From assembly GCA_900555795.1 (NCBI GenBank), contig USMP01000123.1:1-5099 (forward strand): a DNA stretch of 5,099 bases, written 5' to 3'. This stretch comes from an uncultured Eubacteriales bacterium. GTDB taxonomy: Bacteria > Bacillota > Clostridia > Oscillospirales > Oscillospiraceae. Of this stretch, positions 1-5,099 are shown piece by piece. The position numbers were made by a program, and so were the translations under genes. Within the stretch, counting starts at the first letter, position 1. The number at the start of each line of letters is the position of its first letter. Below the pieces are notes generated by a model that searched no databases, was not told the DNA's origin, and was given only the letters and a program-made list of their open reading frames with translations.

Positions 1-76
1 CCCAGGCCTCCCGCTCCCGCCGGCGCTGCTCCCGGACCTTCTCCCGCTGCAGCTGCCGCTGTTCCTCCCGTGTCAT
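1..76 (-). CDS. Start of an unidentified gene (possibly ftsW), cut by the left edge
   Basis: An ATG at 76-74 opens a frame that stays open to the window edge, giving 25 codons: MTREEQRQLQREKVREQRRR followed by EREAW. Fifteen of the 25 residues are charged and four more are Gln, so it reads as a long basic/acidic helix in the cytoplasm, with no membrane segment yet. A strong ribosome binding site precedes it, and it follows mraY by 40 bases, so it is probably co-transcribed with mraY. In dcw clusters the gene after mraY is usually murD or ftsW/spoVE. A MurD N-terminus normally goes quickly into a Rossmann-like strand and does not look like this, whereas a charged cytoplasmic tail before the first FtsW helix would fit. 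That assignment is inference from position and composition. The existence of a gene here is well supported; its identity is not. Confidence 0.6.
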   Translation of the reverse strand, partial: MTREEQRQLQREKVREQRRREREAW

Positions 77-85
77 AGGCCTCTC

Positions 86-91
86 CCTCCT
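86..91 (-). promoter_or_regulatory. Ribosome binding site of the left-edge gene
   Basis: AGGAGG on the minus strand lies 9 bases before the ATG at 76, with a second AGGAG immediately upstream (92-96). This near-perfect Shine-Dalgarno sequence is the main reason to accept the short left-edge frame as a real gene start. Confidence 0.8.
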
Positions 92-116
92 CTCCTAAAA
101 TCATTCAGCCAAATCC

Positions 117-1106
117 TCAGGGCGCCATGCGGTTCATGACACCGAAGAGGGCCAGCGCGCAAAACAGCGTGGATACAGCGGTAAACACCGTGACGATCTT
201 TACCTCGCTCCAGCCGCACATTTCAAAGTGGTGATGGATGGGGGCCATCTTAAAGATACGCTTGCCGTGGGTCAGCTTGAAATAGACCACCTGCAGGATG
301 TCAGATAGGGTTTCCAGGAGATACACAATCCCCACCAGCACCAGCACCAGGGGCATATCAAAGGCGAAGGCCAGCCCCGCCACGGCGCCCCCCAAAAACA
401 GGGAGCCGGTGTCCCCCATAAACACCTTGGCGGGGTGGGCGTTGAAGAGCAGGAAAGCCAGCAGCCCCCCCAGCAGCGCCCCGGCAAACACCCCCAGCTG
501 GGTATAGCCCCACCAGGTGGCCACGGAGACAAAGAAGAGGGCCACAGGAATGGTGACGGAGGTGGAAAGGCCGTCCAGGCCATCGGTGATATTCACCGCG
601 TTGACGGTACCCACAATGACGAAGGCCGCGAACACCATATACAGCGGCCAACTCATGGGCAGGCTCACATTGAAAAAAGGGATGTACAGGTTCGGGGACA
701 GCCGCCCCTCCCAGCGCATAACGATGAGGTACAGAATGGCTGCCGCCAGCTGCAAAAGGAATTTTTGCAGGGCGGTAAGCCCCAGATTCTGGTGGCGGCG
801 CACCTTCTCATAGTCGTCGATAAACCCGATGGCGCCGAATACCAGGGCGAAGAGGAACACATAGATGTGGCTGAGGTCCCCCGCCAGCATCCCCCGCCAG
901 CCCAAAAGCAGGATGGCGACGGCCATTCCGGCGATGAACATCAGGCCCCCCATGGTGGGGGTGCCCGCCTTGGTGGCGTGCCACTTGGGTCCCACCTCCC
1001 GGATCTCCTGGCCCGCCTTCAGCCGGCGCAGGGCGGGCAAAATCGCCTTCCATCCCAAAAGGCCCGTGGCCGCGAAGCTGAGCACGCAGGCAGCAATCAT
1101 TTCCAT
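117..1106 (-). CDS. mraY: Phospho-N-acetylmuramoyl-pentapeptide transferase (MraY)
   Basis: MraY transfers phospho-MurNAc-pentapeptide from UDP to undecaprenyl phosphate in the membrane, making lipid I, the first membrane step of peptidoglycan synthesis. The protein has 329 residues, a usual length for the family, with about ten hydrophobic segments. Family motifs appear in order: KAGTPTMGG (46-54), FIDDYEK with the aspartate pair D97-D98, NAVNITDGLDGL (169-180), FNAHPAKVFMGDTGSLFLGG (221-240) with D232, and the APIHHHFE histidine cluster (H291-H293) on the cytoplasmic loop. These match the Mg- and nucleotide-binding residues known from the Aquifex aeolicus enzyme, and none is missing. The ATG at 1106 is preferred to the one two codons later because AGGGAG lies 6 bases before it. 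The gene ends in TGA. It begins 26 bases after the murE stop with no promoter visible between, so it is probably co-transcribed with murE. Confidence 0.97.
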   Translation of the reverse strand: MEMIAACVLSFAATGLLGWKAILPALRRLKAGQEIREVGPKWHATKAGTPTMGGLMFIAGMAVAILLLGWRGMLAGDLSHIYVFLFALVFGAIGFIDDYEKVRRHQNLGLTALQKFLLQLAAAILYLIVMRWEGRLSPNLYIPFFNVSLPMSWPLYMVFAAFVIVGTVNAVNITDGLDGLSTSVTIPVALFFVSVATWWGYTQLGVFAGALLGGLLAFLLFNAHPAKVFMGDTGSLFLGGAVAGLAFAFDMPLVLVLVGIVYLLETLSDILQVVYFKLTHGKRIFKMAPIHHHFEMCGWSEVKIVTVFTAVSTLFCALALFGVMNRMAP

Positions 1107-1112
1107 AGCAGT

Positions 1113-1118
1113 CTCCCT
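1113..1118 (-). promoter_or_regulatory. Ribosome binding site of mraY
   Basis: AGGGAG on the minus strand, inside a longer purine run, sits 6 bases before the ATG at 1106 and 12 bases before the in-frame ATG at 1100. The spacing favours the first ATG as the mraY start. Confidence 0.75.
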
Positions 1119-1122
1119 CTCA

Positions 1123-1137
1123 CCTGACCCGGTCAGG
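1123..1137 (-). repeat. Perfect inverted repeat across the murE stop codon
   Basis: The minus strand reads CCTGACC-G-GGTCAGG, two perfect 7-base arms around one base. As RNA it could form a 5 to 6 base-pair stem with a 3 to 5 base loop. The murE TGA lies in the first arm, and the mraY ribosome binding site follows a few bases after the second. No U-run follows, so this is not an intrinsic terminator. Any effect on mraY translation or on message stability is speculation. Confidence 0.4.
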
Positions 1138-2596
1138 CGTTTTCCTTCTGTTGATCGATATAGGCGGCCACCACCTCCCGCTCATCCAGGTGGCGCTTTT
1201 CGTGGCCGATGACCTGATAGGTCTCATGGCCCTTGCCGGCCAGGATCACCACATCCCCGCTTTCCGCGTGGTCCATGGCATAGTGGATGGCCTCCACCCG
1301 GTTCTCCACCACCACATAGGGGGTGGCGGTGTCCGCCATGCCCGCCAGGATGTCGTCAATAATGGCCCCCGGCGCCTCGGTGCGGGGATTATCGGAGGTA
1401 ACAATCACAAAATCCGCCAGATCGGCGGCAATTTTGCCCATCTTGGGCCGCTTGGTCCGGTCCCGGTCCCCGCCGCAGCCAAAGAGGGCCACAACCCGTC
1501 CTCTTGCAAAGCCCCGGGCTGCGGTCAGCACATTTTCCAAAGCGTCGGGGGTGTGGGCGTAGTCAATAAGCATGGTGTAGTCACCGCCGGTGGGCACCAC
1601 CTCCACCCGCCCCTTCACATGGGCGCTGTGGCGGAGCACATGGGCGCTTTGCTCCAGAGGGATGCCCAGTTCCCGGGCCGCCGCCAGAACCCCCAGCGTA
1701 TTGTAGACCATAAAGCCGCCGGGAATCCCCACGTGAATCGCCACCCGCTCCCCAGGCGCCACGGCGTCAAAGGACACCCCCTGGGCGGTGAGGGCAATGT
1801 GCTCCGCCGCCAGATCCGGCTTTCGCTCCCCGTGCTCCCCGATGGAAATCTTCCGGCAGGCAGCGCCGGCCATAAGCCGGGGCGCCCAGGGATCATCGGC
1901 GTTGTACACCCCGGCCCCGCACATCTGGAACAGCTGGGCCTTGGCGTCGCAATAGGCCTCCATGGTGCCGTGAAAATCCAGGTGGTCCTGGGTCAGGTTG
2001 GTAAAAATGCCCACGGCAAAGTGGATTCCCGCCACCCGCTGGAGGGCGAGGGCGTGGGAAGACACCTCCATCACCACATGGGTACACCCGGCGTCCGCCA
2101 TGCGGCGGAAGAGGCCCTGCAGTTCAAAGGACTCCGGCGTGGTGCGCTCCGTGGGCAGGATCTCACTGCCGATCATGTTCTGGTTGGTGCCAATGAGGCC
2201 CACCCTGGCCCCCGCCGCCTGCTCCAGAATATCCTTGAGCAGATAGGTGGTGGTGGTTTTGCCGTTGGTGCCGGTGACGCCCACCATGGTCATGCCGGCG
2301 GCGGGGTCCCCGTACCAGCTGCGGCCCACCCGGGCCAGGGCGGCACGGCTGTCCGCCGTGCGGACAAAGGGGATGCCGTCCCCCTCCGGCCTCTCCTGGC
2401 AGAGTACGCACACCGCCCCGCGCTCCAGAGCCATGGGGATAAACCGGTGGCCGTCGGTGGCAAAGCCAGCCATGGCCACAAAGAGATCTCCCGCCTTTGT
2501 CTCCCGGGAGTCGTAGCTGACGCCGGTAATCTCCTCCGCTAGGGTCATGTTGGTCTCTAAAACCGGCACATCCCGCAGCAGTTCGCTTAGCTTCAT
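1133..2596 (-). CDS. murE: UDP-N-acetylmuramoyl-L-alanyl-D-glutamate--2,6-diaminopimelate ligase (MurE)
   Basis: MurE is the cytoplasmic ATP-dependent ligase that adds the third stem amino acid to UDP-MurNAc-L-Ala-D-Glu. The 487-residue length is usual. Visible motifs (numbered from the ATG at 2596) are the ATP loop GVTGTNGKTTTT (106-117), TTPES of the substrate site (152-156), VSSHAL (178-183), HLDFHGT (205-211), the AKAQLF segment with the lysine (K219) that is carbamylated in this family, FGCGGDRDRTKRP (372-384) and LAGKGHE (452-458). DNPR at 402-405 is the known signature for meso-diaminopimelate rather than lysine, so the wall is predicted to be of the DAP type. A GTG at 2605 would add three residues, but it lies inside the likely ribosome binding site and has none of its own. 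The ATG at 2596 also gives the MKLSELL start common in homologues. The gene ends in TGA and has its own upstream promoter. Confidence 0.96.
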   Translation of the reverse strand: MKLSELLRDVPVLETNMTLAEEITGVSYDSRETKAGDLFVAMAGFATDGHRFIPMALERGAVCVLCQERPEGDGIPFVRTADSRAALARVGRSWYGDPAAGMTMVGVTGTNGKTTTTYLLKDILEQAAGARVGLIGTNQNMIGSEILPTERTTPESFELQGLFRRMADAGCTHVVMEVSSHALALQRVAGIHFAVGIFTNLTQDHLDFHGTMEAYCDAKAQLFQMCGAGVYNADDPWAPRLMAGAACRKISIGEHGERKPDLAAEHIALTAQGVSFDAVAPGERVAIHVGIPGGFMVYNTLGVLAAARELGIPLEQSAHVLRHSAHVKGRVEVVPTGGDYTMLIDYAHTPDALENVLTAARGFARGRVVALFGCGGDRDRTKRPKMGKIAADLADFVIVTSDNPRTEAPGAIIDDILAGMADTATPYVVVENRVEAIHYAMDHAESGDVVILAGKGHETYQVIGHEKRHLDEREVVAAYIDQQKENA

Positions 2597-2597
2597 C

Positions 2598-2621
2598 TTA
2601 TGCACCCCGTGCTTTCATCAT
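2598..2621 (-). other. Possible seven-codon leader reading frame before murE
   Basis: On the minus strand ATG ATG at 2621-2616 opens a frame encoding MMKARGA that ends in TAA at 2600-2598, one base before the murE ATG. GGAAA lies close upstream, but the spacing to the first ATG is short. The frame contains the murE ribosome binding site, so translating it could interfere with or couple to murE initiation. A frame this short can easily occur by chance, and I see no attenuator or run of regulatory codons. Confidence 0.15.
2603..2608 (-). promoter_or_regulatory. Probable ribosome binding site of murE, decides the start
   Basis: GGGGTG on the minus strand lies 6 bases before the ATG at 2596. It is a weak match to the Shine-Dalgarno consensus, but the only reasonable one here. 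It overlaps the alternative GTG start at 2605-2603, which argues against that GTG. Confidence 0.5.
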
Positions 2622-2651
2622 GTTTCCGGCGGAAAAATTCGCCGCATGGAC

Positions 2652-2679
2652 AGTATAGTACATCCCGTCCCGTTGTAAA
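2652..2679 (-). promoter_or_regulatory. Sigma-A (sigma-70 type) promoter for murE
   Basis: On the minus strand, -35 TTTACA (2679-2674) and -10 TATACT (2657-2652) are separated by 16 bases. Each box matches the consensus at five of six positions. The spacer contains a tandem CGGGA. Transcription should start near 2645, giving a leader of about 50 bases before the murE ATG. The promoter stands in the only sizeable gap of the window, between the PBP stop and murE, and would let murE and mraY be expressed independently of the PBP gene. The leader also holds a short TTTCC-GGAAA inverted repeat (2623-2635). Confidence 0.65.
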
Positions 2680-2716
2680 CCGCGCATTGTGTCGCAAACC
2701 CTGCAAAACATGGCCC

Positions 2717-3391
2717 CTAGTCGGCGGTGGTGCCGGTCTGGCCCATCTGCACCGTCACCACCGTGCCGGCGGAGACCTCCGCCCCGGCAGCCAGGGACTG
2801 GCTGATGGCCTTGATGCCGCTGCCCTCCCCAGAGGCGCCGGTGGCTTTCAAAATGAGGCCCGCGTCCGCCAGGGCCCTGTTGGCCTGGGCAGCGGTGAGT
2901 CCCACCACGTTGGGCACCGTGCAGGGGGCATCGGATTTCTCAGCGCCCATGTACAGGATGACCTCCGCGCTGGCGGGGACGATGGCCCCGCCCAGGGGCG
3001 TCTGGTCCGTTACCGTCTCCCCATCTCCCACGGTGCGGTAGCTGCCGAAGCCGTACTCCGCCAGCCGCGCGGCGGCCTCCGCCTCCGTCATGCCCACCAC
3101 ATAGGGCACCGTGGCGTCAGCGGTAGTCAGTTCCTCCTCGGTATACTGGGGAGAGATGCCCAGATAGGGCAGAATATCCGCCATTACGGCGGAGGCGGTG
3201 GGAGCCACCATGTTGCCGCCGGAGACATAGGTGCCCGTGTCCCGGGAGGGGGTATCCAGCGTCAGCAGCATAATGATCTGGGGGTCGTCGGCGGGGGCAA
3301 AACAGAGGAAGGACACCACCACGTCGCCCTGGGGATTATCCGGCGTTTTGGTGTTGGCCTTGTCAGCGGTACCGGTCTTGCCGCCGATGCG
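2717..3391 (-). pseudogene. C-terminal part of the interrupted SpoVD-type PBP: KTG motif and two PASTA domains
   Basis: These 224 codons lie in the same frame as the upstream PBP and directly after its in-frame TAG, and end in a second TAG at 2719-2717. They begin RIGGKTGTADK, which contains the third transpeptidase active-site motif (KTG, 3379-3371), and continue through the end of the transpeptidase domain (DVVVSFLCFAP, DDPQIIMLLTLDTP). Two PASTA domains follow, at about 3118-2945 (core VPYVVGMTEAEAAARLAEYG) and 2926-2741 (core VPNVVGLTAAQANRALADAG). PASTA domains generally bind peptidoglycan or support PBP folding and localisation. There is no convincing start signal of its own; a GTG at 3322 exists, but without a visible ribosome binding site, and it would lack the KTG motif. 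The segment shows no further stops or frameshifts, so it decayed little or not at all after the interruption. If the upstream TAG is an error or is read through, this is simply the end of a normal gene. Confidence 0.85.
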
Positions 3392-3394
3392 CTA
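3392..3394 (-). other. In-frame amber stop codon interrupting the PBP gene
   Basis: The minus-strand codons run GTG GCG GGC TAG CGC ATC GGC GGC AAG ACC GGT. Homologous class B PBPs have tyrosine here (G-Y-R/K-v-G/A-G-K-T-G), and one base change turns TAC or TAT into TAG. The codon stands five positions before the KTG lysine. The same gene uses TAG as its final stop at 2719-2717, while murE and mraY end in TGA, so general reassignment of TAG is not supported. Confidence 0.9.
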
Positions 3395-5099
3395 GCCCGC
3401 CACCTGGCCGTTGCGGCCGGTGCCGTCGGAGACCACGTACTCCAGAATTTCCCGCACCGTGGCGGAGGTCTCCTCACTGATGACCTGCCGCACGGGGGTG
3501 GCGTCGTGCTGGCTGACCACGTTGCCGTCGCTGTCCAGGATCTTCTCCACCGCGTAGGGGGTGTAGAGGTAGCCGCCATTGATGCAGGCAGCCTGGGCGG
3601 TGATAATCTGCAGCGGGGTGACAGTAAAGTTCTGACCGAAGGCGTAGGAGGCCAGGTCAATGGTGTAGAACTCATCCGCCGACTTGGCCACGCCAACGGC
3701 CTCGCCCTGGAGATCCACGCCGGTCTTGGCAAAGAGGCCAAAATTCTCCATGTACTGGTAGTAGGTTTCCGTCCCCACGGAGAGGCCGATGTTGATAAAG
3801 GCCGGGTTACAGGAATTGGCCGTGGCCTGGGCAAGTGTCTGGTGGCCGTGGCCCCCCTGCTTAGAGCAATGCATGGTCCATCCGTCCACCACAATGGAGC
3901 CGGAGCAGTTGAAGGTGCTGTTGAGGTTCACCTTCCCCTCCTCCAGGGCGGCGGACAGGGTGAGGATCTTATAGGTGGAACCGGGCTCATAGGTGTCGTT
4001 GAGGGCCTTATTGCGCCACTGGCGCAGCTGCAGGGAGCCCAGAAGATCGTTATAGGCGCTCCGCTCCTCCTCTGTCAGTTCCGCCGGATCCTTCGTCTCC
4101 CCGCTGTCGGTCACAGGCAGTATTTCGTCCAGCTGGGACTGGAGCAGGGAGTCATAGATGGCCCGGGGCTCCTGCAGGTCGTAGCTGGGGCTGGAGGCCA
4201 GCGCCAGCAGGGCGCCGGAATTGACGTCCATTACAATGCCGGCGGCGCCGTTTTTGGCCCCATACTTGGCGATCATATCCTCCAGGCCCCGCTCCACATA
4301 GTACTGAATATTGCGGTCGATGGTCAGCTGGAGGCTGTGGCCGTCCTCGGCGTCATAGTACTGCTCATACTGGAACATGAGTTCCGCGCCGTTGGCGTCC
4401 TTGGCCGTGACCACCAGGCCCGTGGCCCCCTCCAGTTCCTCCTCGTAAATCGCCTCCAGGCCATAGGCCCCGTGGTTGTCGGCGTCCAGGAAGCCAATGA
4501 CGTGGGCGGCCAGGGAACTGTAGGGGTAGTAGCGCTTAGCGTCACTGAGCAGATGGATGCCCTGGATGCTGCTGCCGGTGCTGTTGTCCGTAATGAAGGC
4601 CCGGACCTGATCTCCGATCTCCTTCTCCACCCGGCTCTTCAGCACCTCGTACTGGCTCCAGGTCTTTTCCATCTTGGCGTAAATGGTGTCCGCCTCCAGG
4701 CCCAGAATGGTGGAGAGGGTAGAGGCAATGAGATCCTTATACTCCTGTGCCGTGGGGGGAAGTGTCTCCCCCTCCTTCAGGCCCCGGGCCAGGACCTCCG
4801 CCCGCTTTTTTTCCAGTTCCTCCCCCCGGTTCTGGATGGCGTTGGGGTCGAGGAAGATGGTATCCGCCGTGGCGGAGATTGCCAGGATATTGCCCTCCCG
4901 GTCATAGATGGTGCCCCGGGAGGCGGAAATGGTTGTGCTCTGGGTCTGCTGGCTGGAGGCCTTCTCCTGCAGCATCTCATGCTGGTTGATGGTCAGATCG
5001 TAGGCCTTGGCAAAGAGGGCCATAAAGGAGACCACTCCGAAAATAATCAACAGGTACAGCGTACGGCGCTGGATTGTCAGTCTGGCCCGGCGGGCCGCG
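3392..5099 (-). CDS. spoVD: SpoVD-type class B penicillin-binding protein, N-terminal part, cut by the right edge and ended early by TAG
   Basis: Class B PBPs crosslink peptidoglycan stem peptides outside the membrane; SpoVD does so for the spore cortex. The frame is open to the right edge, so the true start lies outside. A TTG at 5050 is unlikely to be the start, because 16 in-frame codons before it encode a basic stretch (RRARLTIQRRT) and the first part of the membrane helix. Numbered from that TTG, there follow the helix (about 1-17), the PBP dimerisation domain (SRGTIYDREGN 44-54, RYYPYSSLAAHVIGF 173-187) and the transpeptidase domain with SxxK as STYK (S358-K361, 3979-3968) and SxN as SCN (S413-N415, 3814-3806). 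C395 and C414 are 19 residues apart, like the redox-active pair recalled for B. subtilis SpoVD (C332, C351), which favours SpoVD over a division FtsI/PBP2B. The product ends at residue 552, before KTG, so it should be inactive unless the TAG is suppressed. No other defect is visible. SpoVD versus division PBP remains inference. Confidence 0.88.
   Translation of the reverse strand, partial: AARRARLTIQRRTLYLLIIFGVVSFMALFAKAYDLTINQHEMLQEKASSQQTQSTTISASRGTIYDREGNILAISATADTIFLDPNAIQNRGEELEKKRAEVLARGLKEGETLPPTAQEYKDLIASTLSTILGLEADTIYAKMEKTWSQYEVLKSRVEKEIGDQVRAFITDNSTGSSIQGIHLLSDAKRYYPYSSLAAHVIGFLDADNHGAYGLEAIYEEELEGATGLVVTAKDANGAELMFQYEQYYDAEDGHSLQLTIDRNIQYYVERGLEDMIAKYGAKNGAAGIVMDVNSGALLALASSPSYDLQEPRAIYDSLLQSQLDEILPVTDSGETKDPAELTEEERSAYNDLLGSLQLRQWRNKALNDTYEPGSTYKILTLSAALEEGKVNLNSTFNCSGSIVVDGWTMHCSKQGGHGHQTLAQATANSCNPAFINIGLSVGTETYYQYMENFGLFAKTGVDLQGEAVGVAKSADEFYTIDLASYAFGQNFTVTPLQIITAQAACINGGYLYTPYAVEKILDSDGNVVSQHDATPVRQVISEETSATVREILEYVVSDGTGRNGQVAG

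Noticed and set aside
435..1127. A 230-codon open frame on the plus strand, opposite mraY
   Set aside because: It is antisense to an intact mraY with all family motifs, has a composition of Gly, His, Gln and Arg without hydrophobic core pattern, and no supporting signals.
1151..2542. A 463-codon open frame on the plus strand, opposite murE
   Set aside because: It is fully antisense to a clear murE, is rich in His, Gly and Pro with no recognisable domain, and is the usual shadow frame of a GC-rich gene.
2603..2605. GTG as the murE start, giving 490 residues
   Set aside because: It lies within the only plausible ribosome binding site, has no such site upstream, and the ATG three codons later gives the usual family N-terminus.
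2623..2635. TTTCC-GGC-GGAAA inverted repeat as a terminator
   Set aside because: The stem is only five weak base pairs with no following U-run, and it lies downstream of the murE promoter inside the leader.
3392..3394. TAG recoded as pyrrolysine or another amino acid throughout the genome
   Set aside because: The same PBP gene ends at a TAG, the codon replaces an ordinary family tyrosine, and nothing in the window points to a recoding signal. It cannot be fully excluded without the genome's tRNAs.
3262..3894. A 210-codon minus-strand frame overlapping the PBP break, considered as a frameshifted continuation
   Set aside because: It is in another frame and reads as Pro/Arg/Ser/Thr-rich shadow sequence. 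The true continuation, with KTG and PASTA, is in the original frame, so the lesion is a stop codon and not a frameshift.
5048..5050. TTG as the start of the PBP
   Set aside because: The frame is open upstream to the window edge and encodes a basic cytoplasmic stretch followed by the first residues of the membrane helix; starting at TTG would cut into the helix.
1..5099. CRISPR array, tRNA or rRNA gene, insertion sequence or long repeats
   Set aside because: I read both strands and found no spaced repeats, cloverleaf-like stretches, transposase motifs or terminal inverted repeats; nearly all of the window is dcw coding sequence.

Overview
The window is a stretch of the cell-wall and division (dcw) gene cluster, with every gene on the minus strand. 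In transcription order it holds a class B penicillin-binding protein of the SpoVD type (entering from the right edge), murE, mraY, and the first 25 codons of one further gene (leaving by the left edge). The DNA looks GC-rich, and the order spoVD-murE-mraY matches that of Bacillus subtilis. The PBP carries PASTA domains and an SpoVD-like cysteine pair, and MurE has the meso-diaminopimelate motif. Together these suggest a spore-forming Firmicute, most likely a GC-rich gut Clostridium relative (Oscillospiraceae-like). That placement is inference and no database was consulted.

Layout by position: 1-76 is the start of an unidentified gene with a very charged N-terminus, preceded by a strong ribosome binding site. 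117-1106 is mraY, intact. 1133-2596 is murE, intact. 2597-2716 is an intergenic stretch with a good sigma-A type promoter driving murE. 2717-5099 is the PBP gene, broken by one in-frame TAG at 3392-3394; its start lies beyond the window.

How the genes work together: MurE adds meso-diaminopimelate to UDP-MurNAc-dipeptide in the cytoplasm. MraY moves the completed UDP-MurNAc-pentapeptide onto undecaprenyl phosphate at the membrane to give lipid I. The PBP crosslinks the finished peptidoglycan outside the membrane, in SpoVD's case that of the spore cortex. murF, needed between MurE and MraY, is not in the window.

The main point of interest is the broken PBP. The amber codon stands where the family nearly always has tyrosine (G-Y-R-I/V-G-G-K-T-G) and falls five codons before the KTG active-site motif. 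The terminated product would keep the catalytic serine and the SxN motif but lose KTG and both PASTA domains. The reading frame beyond the stop is fully preserved for 224 codons. It is therefore either a very recent mutation, a sequencing or assembly error, or a suppressed or read-through stop. Apart from this, I see a normal dcw segment and no sign of an undescribed system, mobile element, CRISPR array or RNA gene.
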